From an uncultured Lachnospiraceae bacterium (GTDB lineage: Bacteria > Bacillota > Clostridia > Lachnospirales > Lachnospiraceae), in the NCBI GenBank assembly GCA_945919075.1, contig CAMEIX010000002.1:145091-209090 (forward strand): DNA of 64,000 nucleotides, written 5' to 3'. The stretch's first letter is position 1, and the number at the start of each line of letters is the position of its first letter. The notes below the pieces were generated by a model. It was not told the DNA's origin. It saw only the letters and a list, made by a program, of their open reading frames with translations, and searched no databases. This document shows positions 26,233 to 35,137 of this stretch, in pieces. The position numbers and the translations under genes are program-made.

Positions 26233-26929
26233 CTCTGGTTTCTCCAAATGGAAGTTTAATAATTATATCGGTACCGATATCGGTGTTAATACAGGAAATG
26301 GTACCCTTATGTGCTACAATAATTTTTTTGCAGATACAGAAATTCATACGGATACATTTAAGAATACCCTTTGGCAGTTCCATACAAGGATTATTTTTAA
26401 ATTCCGAGGCAAGCATATTGCGGCATTCGTCTGTTTCAACATTAGAAATACGAAGCTCTGTATAGTTTTCATCGTTTGTTATATTTATCAGAATCGGTTT
26501 GGTCCTGTCAGAGTATAAGTAGCTGCATTCAAACAGATTTATCAGTAATTGCTCCATAAGAAGTGCATCCATATAAAGGAATAGTACCTTATCCGGTACA
26601 GAAGCTTTGACTACAATATCCGGATAGCGTAAAGTGATTTTATAGATTGCCTCCGAAATCACTTCTTCCAATGATTCCATCTCTATTCTCAATGGCAGCT
26701 GTCCATCCATCATTTTTATTACAATCAGTAGATTCTCAAACATATTAAGCATTTGACTGGAATCATCAAGAATGGAAGATATGATAGAAGTTTTTTCTTC
26801 TTCGGTGAGCATTGTTTTTTTTTCAAGATAAATGGTGCTGCTTCCGATGATGCCGGTCAGAATGCTACGGATATCATGGGAAAAGGAGCGCATAAGACAG
26901 TTATTTTCACATTTTTCTTTAGTATTCAT
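26201..26929 (-). CDS. Soluble histidine-kinase-like protein with degraded ATP-binding domain
   Basis: 242 residues with no transmembrane or sensor domain. The HisKA phospho-acceptor helix is clear (SFSHDIRSILTG, His18), and the layout resembles the C-terminal end of KdpD. In the HATPase part the usual N-box Asn is replaced (INLFECSYLYS where NxxxNAxK/R is expected), the DxGxG box reads ISNVETDEC, and the GTGLGL-type lid is missing before ICKKIIVAHKG. Autophosphorylation by the usual route looks doubtful; it may act as a phosphatase or scaffold. ATG 26929 fits GGAG spacing better than 26935. Confidence 0.75.
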   Translation of the reverse strand: MNTKEKCENNCLMRSFSHDIRSILTGIIGSSTIYLEKKTMLTEEEKTSIISSILDDSSQMLNMFENLLIVIKMMDGQLPLRIEMESLEEVISEAIYKITLRYPDIVVKASVPDKVLFLYMDALLMEQLLINLFECSYLYSDRTKPILINITNDENYTELRISNVETDECRNMLASEFKNNPCMELPKGILKCIRMNFCICKKIIVAHKGTISCINTDIGTDIIIKLPFGETRDEPESTNFNH

Positions 26930-26956
26930 TGGCATTCTCCACGAATTTTTTTTATT

Positions 26957-26985
26957 ATTATAATCCTATATCGAATCGCTTTCAA
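26957..26985 (-). promoter_or_regulatory. Promoter of the kinase/regulator pair
   Basis: On the minus strand TTGAAA (26985-26980), 17 bases, TATAAT (26962-26957): a near-consensus sigma-A promoter 28 bases before the kinase start. Confidence 0.7.
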
Positions 26986-27044
26986 GGTATTTGTCGTTAA
27001 AATATTGTTAAGATTTTCAAAATCATACATTTTAGCGGATTAGA

Positions 27045-27073
27045 TTGTTTATATGGTCACGGTGTGATAGAAT
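27045..27073 (+). promoter_or_regulatory. Promoter of the plus-strand CPBP gene
   Basis: TTGTTT (27045-27050), 17 bases, TAGAAT (27068-27073), 41 bases before the start; AAGGAG follows. Confidence 0.45.
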
Positions 27074-27114
27074 CATGTAGGAAATAAGATGGATAGAAAA
27101 GGAGTCTGATTAAG

Positions 27115-27939
27115 ATGGAAAGTATATATAGAAAAGAAAATATCACGGTAGGACAGAGAATCGGCTATTTTTTCTTAGCTGCATTACCTCCTGTGATTTG
27201 TATTACAGCACAGTTTGTAATTCAGTTAGCAATATTATTATATGTAGGTTTAGATGAAGTTGCTCTCATGGAAAGCAGCACTTTCGCCACCTTTATCTAT
27301 CATATCTTTGGAATTTGTTTTTTTGGTCTCTGGTACTATGTGATTTGTGTGAAAAAAGGTGCCAATGTTCCCAAGGAAAAAAAGAAAATCTCAGTGTTAG
27401 CATATGTTTTATCCATACTTATGGGCATCGTACTATGCCTTTTTGCCAATGGTATTGTGGCTTTGGAATACAGAGTAGTGCCTTCCGTGGTAGAAGCTTA
27501 TATGGAAATGGTGGAAAGGGCAGGTATGTTTCAAGATACCTTTTCCGTGATTGCAGCTGTTCTGTTAGCACCAGTGGGAGAGGAACTTTTGTGCAGAGGA
27601 TTGACTTTACATTTTGCAAAAAAGGCTTTCCCAAAATTCTGGCAGGCAAATATTCTGCAGGCGGCATTGTTTGGTTTCATTCATTTAAACTGGGTTCAGG
27701 GAATATATGCATTTGCAATCGGTCTTTGTCTGGGATATATGAGAGAAAATTATCAGTCCTTGGTTCCTGCCATACTAATTCATTTTACGGTAAACTTTTC
27801 CAGTACTTTCTGGATTGAAAAAGCTTTTGGCTGGATACCGAATACCTTGCTTTCCGATATCCTGTTGTTTGTGATACCTTTCGTAATGATTCTTTTCATG
27901 GTTTTTCTTGCGAAAAAGGAAAAACTTAAGAAATTGTAA
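27115..27939 (+). CDS. CPBP-family intramembrane metalloprotease
   Basis: 274 residues and about eight hydrophobic segments. The motif GEELLCRGLTLHF (near 160) gives the EExxxR motif, and FGFIHLNWVQG near 190 carries the second His motif. It is a second CPBP protein in the window and is not closely similar to the one at 5250. It has its own promoter and is separated from the following transporter operon by a 97-base gap with an inverted repeat and a new promoter, so linkage to that operon is uncertain. Confidence 0.82.
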   Translation: MESIYRKENITVGQRIGYFFLAALPPVICITAQFVIQLAILLYVGLDEVALMESSTFATFIYHIFGICFFGLWYYVICVKKGANVPKEKKKISVLAYVLSILMGIVLCLFANGIVALEYRVVPSVVEAYMEMVERAGMFQDTFSVIAAVLLAPVGEELLCRGLTLHFAKKAFPKFWQANILQAALFGFIHLNWVQGIYAFAIGLCLGYMRENYQSLVPAILIHFTVNFSSTFWIEKAFGWIPNTLLSDILLFVIPFVMILFMVFLAKKEKLKKL

Positions 27940-27990
27940 GAATCGTAATAAATTCTTAAGATGACAAACACAATATCTATGGGGTATACT
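27925..27990 (+). promoter_or_regulatory. Inverted repeat and promoter before the transport operon
   Basis: CTTAAGAA (27925-27932) and TTCTTAAG (27953-27960) form an 8-bp perfect inverted repeat 20 bases apart. It overlaps the end of the CPBP gene. Directly after it, ATGACA (27961-27966) and TATACT (27985-27990) are spaced by 18 bases. The repeat touches the -35 box, as an operator would. Confidence 0.5.
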
Positions 27991-28035
27991 ATTGTTGTAG
28001 AACAAAATACTGAATATTGAAACCGGGAGGGCTTT

Positions 28036-28935
28036 ATGAAAGCCTTAAAAAAGAATAGAAAGAAAATCAGTAAAAAACTAAAGAGACAGAAAATAAGTTC
28101 GGCGTTTTACATAGCACCGAGCTTAATTGGCGTGTTGTTCTTTTTTATTCTTCCGTTTCTGGTGGTTATTTTCTATTCCGTGGTGGATAACCCAATCAGT
28201 AAGAATTTTGTGGGGCTGGAAAATTTTGTCAAGGTAATTAAAAATGAGGCTTTTCGAACGGCCGTTAAGAATACGGCAATGTTTTCTGCGGTTGCGGTTC
28301 CGCTTGCCGTGGTTTTATCCCTGTTTCTGGCAATGGTACTAAACTCCAAGATGCCTTTTAGAAGCCAGTTTCGTACCTTCTTCCTAAGTCCGTTAATGGT
28401 TCCGGTTGCCTCCATCGTTTTAATCTGGCAGGTGCTATTTGACTATAACGGTGCGGTGAATGAATTTCTTCTATCGATCGGAGCTGACAAAATTGACTGG
28501 ATGAAGTTTGAGCTTTCGCAGTTGGTTGTCATTATTCTGTTTTTGTGGAAAAACTTAGGGTATAACATGATTCTTTTTATGGCTGCACTTGCAAGCGTGC
28601 CACATGACATGATAGAAGTGGCAAGTCTGGAGGGTGCTTCTTCCTGGCAGATTTTTATACATATTAAACTTCGTTACATGTCGTCTACCATTTTATTTGT
28701 AACGATTATGTCCTTAATCAGTTCCTTTAAGGTTTTCCGCGAGGTTTATTTATTGACAGGGGATCATCCTTATCCGTCCATTTATCTGTTGCAGCATTTC
28801 ATGAATAATGCATTTGCGAGTCTGGATTATCAGAGACTTTCGGCGGCTGCCATTCTGATGTCACTCGTGATGATTGTTCTGATTGGTATTTTATTTATTA
28901 CGGAAAATCATTTCGGAAAGGATATGGAAGGATGA
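28036..28935 (+). CDS. ABC transporter permease, MalF/UgpA-like
   Basis: 299 residues, six predicted membrane segments. After a Lys-rich cytoplasmic start, FYIAPSLIGVLFFFILPFLVV is the usual first segment of carbohydrate-uptake-1 permeases. The EAA loop that contacts the ATPase reads EVASLEGASSWQIFIHIKLR. It is the first gene of the operon and overlaps the next permease by 4 bases (ATGA). No ATPase is encoded nearby; such importers often share an MsmK-type ATPase encoded elsewhere. The substrate cannot be told from the sequence. Confidence 0.88.
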   Translation: MKALKKNRKKISKKLKRQKISSAFYIAPSLIGVLFFFILPFLVVIFYSVVDNPISKNFVGLENFVKVIKNEAFRTAVKNTAMFSAVAVPLAVVLSLFLAMVLNSKMPFRSQFRTFFLSPLMVPVASIVLIWQVLFDYNGAVNEFLLSIGADKIDWMKFELSQLVVIILFLWKNLGYNMILFMAALASVPHDMIEVASLEGASSWQIFIHIKLRYMSSTILFVTIMSLISSFKVFREVYLLTGDHPYPSIYLLQHFMNNAFASLDYQRLSAAAILMSLVMIVLIGILFITENHFGKDMEG

Positions 28936-29879
28936 GTACGGAAACAACGGCACTTACTCCCTTGGAGCGGAAAGCGAAAAGAAGAGTAAAGAGAAAAAAG
29001 AGAATAGAAGTATTTAAAATTACGATTAGGACACTGATTGCGGCATTTTTTGCCTTTATATTCCTGATGCCGATTATCTTAACGATTACCAATTCCTTTA
29101 TGTCGGCATCGGAGATTTCGTCCAATTACGGGCAGGTTTTTGCAACCACGGACAATGGCGGCAAGGTTTATGTATCCGAGAAGGTGAACCTGAAATTTAT
29201 TCCGGATATGGTTTCCTTCAGCCAGTACAGCACAGTGCTCTTAAAAAGTCCGGAATACCTTTTGAAATTCTGGAATTCCGTAATACTTGTGGGACCCATC
29301 GTTTTCTTTCAGTTGCTTGTGGCAAGCCTTGCGGCATATGGCTTTTCCAGATATCGGGGCAGAATCCGGGAGATTATATTTTTTTCCTATATTATATTGA
29401 TGTTAATGCCATATCAGGTCACTTTAGTTCCGAACTATCTGGTATCAAACTGGCTGAAACTGATTGATACCAACTGGGCCATCTGGCTGCCGGGTATTTT
29501 TTCACCCTTTGCTGTTTTTCTTCTTACTAAATTCATGAGGAGAATTCCGACATCGGTTATTGAGGCAGCGCAGATTGACGGAGCTAAGGAGAGCCAGATT
29601 TTCAGGCGGGTGTGTCTGCCGCTTTGTAAGGGAGCCATATGCTCGGCGGCAATTCTGATTTTTATTGATTACTGGAATATGGTGGAACAACCACTGATTT
29701 TGTTATCCAATGCTGAAAAGCATCCGCTTTCCGTTTTCTTAAGTAAAATAAATGCCGGAGAAATCGGATTAGCATTTGCGGTAGCGACAATTTATATGGT
29801 TCCCAGTCTGTTGGTATTTTTATACGGGGAAGATTATCTGGTAGAAGGTATTACCTACCAGGGCGGAATAAAAGGTTAA
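28932..29879 (+). CDS. ABC transporter permease, MalG/UgpE-like
   Basis: 315 residues, six predicted membrane segments. A basic N-terminus is followed by FLMPIILTITNSFMS, and the EAA loop is EAAQIDGAKESQIFRRVCLP. About 60 residues between segments 1 and 2 (NYGQVFATTDNGGKVYVSEK onward) form a longer outside loop than usual. It should dimerise with the preceding permease. The next gene, an efflux-type adaptor, starts 15 bases later with its own AGGAGG. Confidence 0.88.
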   Translation: MSTETTALTPLERKAKRRVKRKKRIEVFKITIRTLIAAFFAFIFLMPIILTITNSFMSASEISSNYGQVFATTDNGGKVYVSEKVNLKFIPDMVSFSQYSTVLLKSPEYLLKFWNSVILVGPIVFFQLLVASLAAYGFSRYRGRIREIIFFSYIILMLMPYQVTLVPNYLVSNWLKLIDTNWAIWLPGIFSPFAVFLLTKFMRRIPTSVIEAAQIDGAKESQIFRRVCLPLCKGAICSAAILIFIDYWNMVEQPLILLSNAEKHPLSVFLSKINAGEIGLAFAVATIYMVPSLLVFLYGEDYLVEGITYQGGIKG

Positions 29880-29894
29880 TGCAGGAGGATTAAA

Positions 29895-31355
29895 ATGAAA
29901 GAAAAAGAAGGAAAGAGAAGGGAATGGGTCAAGACAGTAGCGATTGTATTTTTATCTATCATGCTGGTTTTAACATTTTTCTCCAATACGATCATGAATT
30001 ATTCCTTACCGGAGGTTGCAACCCAGTATGTGCAGTCCGGAACCATTACCGCAAAGGTCCGCTGTGATGGTATTGTGGAGAGCGGTTCTTTATATAATGT
30101 AAAGGTTTCGGAGAGCCGTAAAGTGACCGTAATCAATGTAAGAGTCGGAGATAAAGTTCAGATAGGGGATGTACTTTGCTCACTGGACGAAAAGGAAAGT
30201 GATGAACTGGCTGCCGCAATGGATGAACTGAAAGCAGCACAGGAGGCATATGAACTGGCTCTTTTAGCAGGAAATCTGACGGTGAGCCAGATGCAGAACG
30301 CAGGCAAAACACAGTCCTTGGATACCTATCGTAAACAGCTTATTGTAGCACAGTCCGAGGTGGATGCGGCACAACAGGAAATTCAGAATTATACGCCAAC
30401 TTACGATGCCGTAAAGCAGGGTTATGATGATGCGAAGAAGGCATTGGATGATGCCAACAATAAATTAAACACGGTACAATCCTGGATGGACTATCAGATG
30501 TCTATTACCAGCGGAAATGCATCTTCCTTAGAGAAACAGTATAACGAAGCGAAGCAGATTGCCATTAATGCACAAAATGTTTACAATACGAGAGCTAATG
30601 AGTTTGCTGTTGCTGAGGAAACCATGCAGAAACTGAAGGATACGGTAACGAAAAAAGAACAGGTTGTCAGTGAACTGGCAGCGGATATCGGAACAGAACT
30701 GAATCTGGGCAGTCTTTATGAAAATGTAACAAAGGCACAGAAAAAGATTGATAAGCTTCAGGAACAATCCATGGGAACGGAAATTGCCGCAGAAATCGCC
30801 GGTACCATTACCCAGGTTAATGTAACGGCAGGAGAGAATACCAGCCCGGATGTGCCGGTATTTGTGATTCAGCCGGAAGGAAAGGGGTATACTTTATCAG
30901 CGCAGGTTCCTCAGGAACGTGCTAAGAATATTTCCGTAGGTGATCCTGCAGAATTGGTAAATTCCTGGTGGTATAATGATATTACGGCAACCGTTGCAAG
31001 TATTAAGCCTAATCCACAGGATCGTAACACTAAAATAGTTACCTTTAATTTAAGCGGCGAACTTACGGAGGGACAGAATCTTTCCCTGCAGGTGGGGCAG
31101 AAGAGTGCCAACTATGACTTCGTGGTGCCCAACAGTGCCATCCGTGAAGACAATAACGGTAAGTTCATTCTTGTGGTGGAACCTAAGAGCAGTCCGCTTG
31201 GTACAAGATATTATGCAGTACGCTATGACGTAGAGGTGTTAGCAAGTGATGATACCAAATCTGCAGTAAATGGTGCACTTTACGGATATGAATATGTAAT
31301 TACAACCGCAACGAAACCGGTGGAAGCAGGAAAACTGGTACGTTTACCTGATTAG
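29895..31355 (+). CDS. HlyD/MacA-like membrane fusion (adaptor) protein
   Basis: 486 residues. An N-terminal membrane anchor (about 14-34) is followed by a lipoyl-like half (GIVESGSLYNVKVSES, RVGDKVQIGDVLCSLD), a long Ala/Gln-rich coiled coil (about 105-290), the second lipoyl half (EIAGTITQVNVTAGENTSPD) and a beta-barrel/membrane-proximal part. In Gram-positives such proteins work with export ABC systems of the YknWXYZ or MacB kind. Here it is inside an importer-type operon, 14 bases before a MacB-like protein gene, which is unusual. Confidence 0.85.
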   Translation: MKEKEGKRREWVKTVAIVFLSIMLVLTFFSNTIMNYSLPEVATQYVQSGTITAKVRCDGIVESGSLYNVKVSESRKVTVINVRVGDKVQIGDVLCSLDEKESDELAAAMDELKAAQEAYELALLAGNLTVSQMQNAGKTQSLDTYRKQLIVAQSEVDAAQQEIQNYTPTYDAVKQGYDDAKKALDDANNKLNTVQSWMDYQMSITSGNASSLEKQYNEAKQIAINAQNVYNTRANEFAVAEETMQKLKDTVTKKEQVVSELAADIGTELNLGSLYENVTKAQKKIDKLQEQSMGTEIAAEIAGTITQVNVTAGENTSPDVPVFVIQPEGKGYTLSAQVPQERAKNISVGDPAELVNSWWYNDITATVASIKPNPQDRNTKIVTFNLSGELTEGQNLSLQVGQKSANYDFVVPNSAIREDNNGKFILVVEPKSSPLGTRYYAVRYDVEVLASDDTKSAVNGALYGYEYVITTATKPVEAGKLVRLPD

Positions 31356-31369
31356 GACTTGGAAAGGAA

Positions 31370-32548
31370 ATGAATTGGATGAGAAAACTGAATATTAAAT
31401 TTTCCAAAAGGCAGATAAAACTTGGCTGCTCAGGGATAATCAGTCTTCTTATTGCCCTTCTATTATGTGCCATGTGCCGGGGAATGTTACAGGGACAGGA
31501 GCACCAGCAGATGGCGAAACGCTGGTCCAAGGATGGCGGAGTTTCTCAAATCAGTTGTTTTTTCTCCCCTTCGGCAGGCATGACAAGTGATTCGATTCTG
31601 CAGTTTGAACATAACCTGGATAAAGCCCTTTTGGAAGAATCCATTACCGTGGAATCCACAAACCCCTCTGCAAGGCTCTGGGCAGATGCTTACAGTGCAA
31701 GCGGTAAGGTAACGATTGAAAGTGATAAGGGATCGATCAGTGTGAATGCCATTGGGGTGGGAGGAGATTTCTTCCTGTTTCATCCCCAAAAACTTCTTTA
31801 CGGAAGTTATTTCTCCGGGCATGATTTAATGAGCGACCATATTATTATTGACGAAGATGCGGCATGGCAGTTATTCGGCTCTAATAATGTAGACGGCAAA
31901 ATTGTATATATCGGCAATATACCGCATATTATTTCAGGGGTGATTAAGCGCGAGGATTCCAGAATGGCGGATAATGCAGGACTCAACTCCTCTGTAGCTT
32001 ATGTTTCCTACGATACACTTCAAAAATATGGCAATAATTTTGGAATTAATTCCTATGAAATTGTGATGCCGAACCCGGTGAAGGGGTATGCTAAGAAGTA
32101 TGTTTCCGAAAATATAGGGGTAACAGAGAATGATATAGAGGTAGTGGAAAACACCACGCGCTTTCAGTTCTTAAATTTGTGGAAAATTCTGATGCGTTTT
32201 GGAAGCCGTTCCATGAACAGTAAGGCAATTATTTATCCTTATTGGGAAAATATGGCTAGGGGATATGAGGATTATGCCGCACTCTATCTGGTGTTTATAT
32301 TGTTATTCTTTACCTATCCTGTCATTCTGCTTCTGATCGCACTGATTTATTATTGGAAGCATAAAAAGTGGACATTATCGTCCATTTACCGTTTTCTGAT
32401 TGATAAAAAGGATGATTTGTACTATAAAGTATATAGAAAGATCAAAAACAGAAAAGAAAATCAGGCGCTGAAATTAAAAAAGGCAGAACTTGAGATTCTG
32501 GATTTAGAGGAGGAAAAAAATGAAAAAGATGACGAAAAGAGCAATTAG
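31370..32548 (+). CDS. MacB-periplasmic-core-like protein with few membrane segments
   Basis: 392 residues. One membrane segment near the N-terminus (about 17-36) leads to an extracellular region of about 250 residues resembling the MacB periplasmic core (VNAIGVGGDFFLFHPQKLLY, HIIIDEDAAWQLFGSNNVDG, ISGVIKREDSRMAD). A second segment follows at about 305-328, then a charged, coiled-coil cytoplasmic tail rich in Lys and Glu. The C-terminal FtsX membrane bundle of MacB permeases is absent. It overlaps the next gene by 29 bases. The start may be ATG 31379 because AAAGGA is very close to 31370. Function is unknown; a structural partner of the adaptor is my inference. Confidence 0.65.
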   Translation: MNWMRKLNIKFSKRQIKLGCSGIISLLIALLLCAMCRGMLQGQEHQQMAKRWSKDGGVSQISCFFSPSAGMTSDSILQFEHNLDKALLEESITVESTNPSARLWADAYSASGKVTIESDKGSISVNAIGVGGDFFLFHPQKLLYGSYFSGHDLMSDHIIIDEDAAWQLFGSNNVDGKIVYIGNIPHIISGVIKREDSRMADNAGLNSSVAYVSYDTLQKYGNNFGINSYEIVMPNPVKGYAKKYVSENIGVTENDIEVVENTTRFQFLNLWKILMRFGSRSMNSKAIIYPYWENMARGYEDYAALYLVFILLFFTYPVILLLIALIYYWKHKKWTLSSIYRFLIDKKDDLYYKVYRKIKNRKENQALKLKKAELEILDLEEEKNEKDDEKSN

Positions 32549-35051
32549 TCTAATACTGACTGTTGTTCTTGCAATCGGCGTTACCGGTTGCGGAAAGGGT
32601 GCGGAAGATGTTTCCAATCCGCAGAATGAAGCCGCAAAAATGAATGCTGCCAAACAGTATGTATATAAGGCAGAGCAGTTGAAGGCAGAGGGCATTTTTG
32701 AGTCTGAAGAAGGCACGTTAAGTACAAAACTGATTGACGGTAAACTTTATATGCTTACCAGCAAGTATTACCGTGACGAGTTTCAGGGAACGAAACTTGA
32801 TCTGGTATCCATGAATTCGGATGGAAGCGGCGTGGATAGAACCACCATTTTTGACCAGAGGACAAAGAATCCTTACTATAATGAAGATGGTATGGATGAG
32901 GGTATTGAAGTAATACCATATACCGAGGAAATACTTCCCGAAAGTGAGGAAATACTTCCTAAGGATACAACCGGAGAAACGGAAAGTGCCGATGAGGATA
33001 CAACCGGTGAAACGGAAAACACGGATGAGGATGGACAGAAAAAATATACCGAAGAGGGCTATGAAATTTTCGAAAATATCTGGGTAAACAGTGGTGCAAT
33101 CAGTAAGAACCAGGTAGCACTTATTGTGGAGAGTTCCTCATACTATAATGATGCAGACGGAAATTATATGCCGTTAGAAAATACCTTAGAACTGCTAATC
33201 TATGATTTTAGTGGAAACGAGAAGGGAAGAATTGTATTAAATGCCGACCAGAATCAGGAATATATGAATGTGAATTATATGTGTATTAATGATGACGGAA
33301 TGATTGCAATGTGCTGCGAAACCAAAATCATGATTTATGATTCTAATGGTAAGCCGGTAATAGAAGTTCCAGTGGATACCAATAATGGCTGGATTAATTC
33401 CTTTTTCTTTGATAAGAGCGGGGTTTTATGCTACATCCGGTATAACTATAGCGGTGAAACGGCTAAGGTCGACTTAAACAAAATTGACCCGAAAACCAAA
33501 CAGACCGAAGAAGGCGTGCCGGTAAATGTGGATTTATCAAATTATAATGCCACTCCGGGTATAAAATACGATTTGTTCTTGAAAAATTCCAACGGTGCGT
33601 TTGGATATAATTTTGGTGATGCAGAAATAACCCCTATCCTGGATTATATCAATTCCGATATTGACAGCAGTAATGTGAATAATTTAATTGAAATGGATGA
33701 TTCCCACATTTTGATGATCTGTCAGGCGGAAGACTGGAGAGATCCTTCTGAACTTTATCTTCTTACTTATGTAAAGCCGGAGGATATTAAAGACCGCTCC
33801 GTAATTTCTATCGGATGTAACTGGCTGGGTTACGAGATGAGAAAACGGGTAGTTGATTATAATAAGAGTAATGAAAATTACAGAATTACCGTAACAGATT
33901 ATTCCCAGTATAATACCTCCGATGATTATATGGCGGGGCAGACGAAGTTAAACAATGATATCATTGCAGGAAAGATGCCGGATATCCTGATTCTGGATAA
34001 TTATAGTATGCCGGTGGACTCCTATATTGCAAAGGGATTATTTGCGGACATTAAAGAGATGATAGAGAATGATCCGGAACTGAATGTGGAGGATTATTTT
34101 GCCAATGTCTTTGATGCTTACAGCGTGGATGGGAAAATGTACCGGCTAGTGACCGACTTTAATGTTCAGACAATAGGCGGGAAAACTTCCATTGTAGGAG
34201 ACAAGGAAGGCTGGACCATGGATGAGCTTAAAGCACTTATGGCAAAATATCCCGATAGCAGTGTATTTGGCACCAGTATGACAAGAGACAGCATAATGTG
34301 GATGACTCTCATGTATTCCGGTAATCAGTTTGTAGATTCTAAAACGGGAAAATGCCATTTTGATTCCGATGAATTTGTAAATTTATTAGAGTTTATGAAG
34401 CAGTTTCCAAAGGAATTTGATTATGAATCCTTACCGGATAACTGGTGGATGGAACAGGAAAATTCTTATCGTTCCGGAAAAACTTTACTTATGTCTGTTA
34501 GCATCGGAAATGCAGAGAACTATATCCGTTCAACCAAGGGACAGTTTGGAGAACCGGTAACTTTAATTGGATTCCCTTCAAATGAAGGATTAGGTGCGGT
34601 TATTATGCCGGGGAACAGTTATGCCATCTCTGCAAAATCCAAGAACAAAGAGGGCGCATGGGACTTCTTAAGATATTACCTTACCAAGGATTATCAGAGC
34701 AGTGATGAACTGGAATGGAATCTTCCCATAATGAAGTCAGAAGCTATGAAAAACCTGGAAAAGGGTATGGAGAGACCTTACTGGGAGGATGAAGACGGAA
34801 ATAAGGAATATTATGACTATTCCTACTGGAACGGTGAAACGGAAGTTATCATTGATCCCCTGACAAGAGAAGAAGTTGATAAACTTTATGATTATATTTC
34901 AAAAGTTGATAAGATTTATTATTACGACGAAGACCTGAGTAATATTATCAATGAAGAGGCTGCAGCATTCTTTGAAGGACAGAAGAGTGCAAAGGATGTA
35001 GCAAATATCATTCAGAACCGTGTTCAGCTCTATATCAATGAGAGCAGATAA
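32520..35051 (+). CDS. Large extracellular solute-binding lipoprotein (family 1) with N-terminal extension
   Basis: 843 residues, about twice the normal size. A lipoprotein signal ends in VTGCGKG (lipobox Cys near residue 23). Residues 30 to about 415 are beta-rich with repeated short strands (KLIDGKLYMLTS, LLIYDFSGNEKGRIVL, KIMIYDSNGKP) and look like a propeller-type domain. They are interrupted by an acidic duplicated segment around 140-170 (EEILP twice, DTTGETE twice). From about 420 it is a sugar-type binding protein (NDIIAGKMPDILILDNYSMPV, GNSYAISAKSKNKEGAWDFL). AGGAGG precedes ATG 32520 inside the previous gene. The ligand is unknown. Confidence 0.85.
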   Translation: MKKMTKRAISLILTVVLAIGVTGCGKGAEDVSNPQNEAAKMNAAKQYVYKAEQLKAEGIFESEEGTLSTKLIDGKLYMLTSKYYRDEFQGTKLDLVSMNSDGSGVDRTTIFDQRTKNPYYNEDGMDEGIEVIPYTEEILPESEEILPKDTTGETESADEDTTGETENTDEDGQKKYTEEGYEIFENIWVNSGAISKNQVALIVESSSYYNDADGNYMPLENTLELLIYDFSGNEKGRIVLNADQNQEYMNVNYMCINDDGMIAMCCETKIMIYDSNGKPVIEVPVDTNNGWINSFFFDKSGVLCYIRYNYSGETAKVDLNKIDPKTKQTEEGVPVNVDLSNYNATPGIKYDLFLKNSNGAFGYNFGDAEITPILDYINSDIDSSNVNNLIEMDDSHILMICQAEDWRDPSELYLLTYVKPEDIKDRSVISIGCNWLGYEMRKRVVDYNKSNENYRITVTDYSQYNTSDDYMAGQTKLNNDIIAGKMPDILILDNYSMPVDSYIAKGLFADIKEMIENDPELNVEDYFANVFDAYSVDGKMYRLVTDFNVQTIGGKTSIVGDKEGWTMDELKALMAKYPDSSVFGTSMTRDSIMWMTLMYSGNQFVDSKTGKCHFDSDEFVNLLEFMKQFPKEFDYESLPDNWWMEQENSYRSGKTLLMSVSIGNAENYIRSTKGQFGEPVTLIGFPSNEGLGAVIMPGNSYAISAKSKNKEGAWDFLRYYLTKDYQSSDELEWNLPIMKSEAMKNLEKGMERPYWEDEDGNKEYYDYSYWNGETEVIIDPLTREEVDKLYDYISKVDKIYYYDEDLSNIINEEAAAFFEGQKSAKDVANIIQNRVQLYINESR

Positions 35052-35088
35052 TAAATCTTTAGCAAACTTGCAAAACAAGTAAACCGGA

Positions 35089-35122
35089 AAAGAGGCAGAC
35101 CCAAATGGGAATGCCTCTTTTT
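35089..35122. terminator. Terminator after the transport operon
   Basis: AGAGGCA (35091-35097) and TGCCTCT (35112-35118) pair, with an inner CCCA/TGGG helix and T5 after. The flanking A and T allow two-way use with the minus-strand gene that ends at 35138. Confidence 0.85.
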
Positions 35123-35137
35123 AACTGTTTATGAAGT

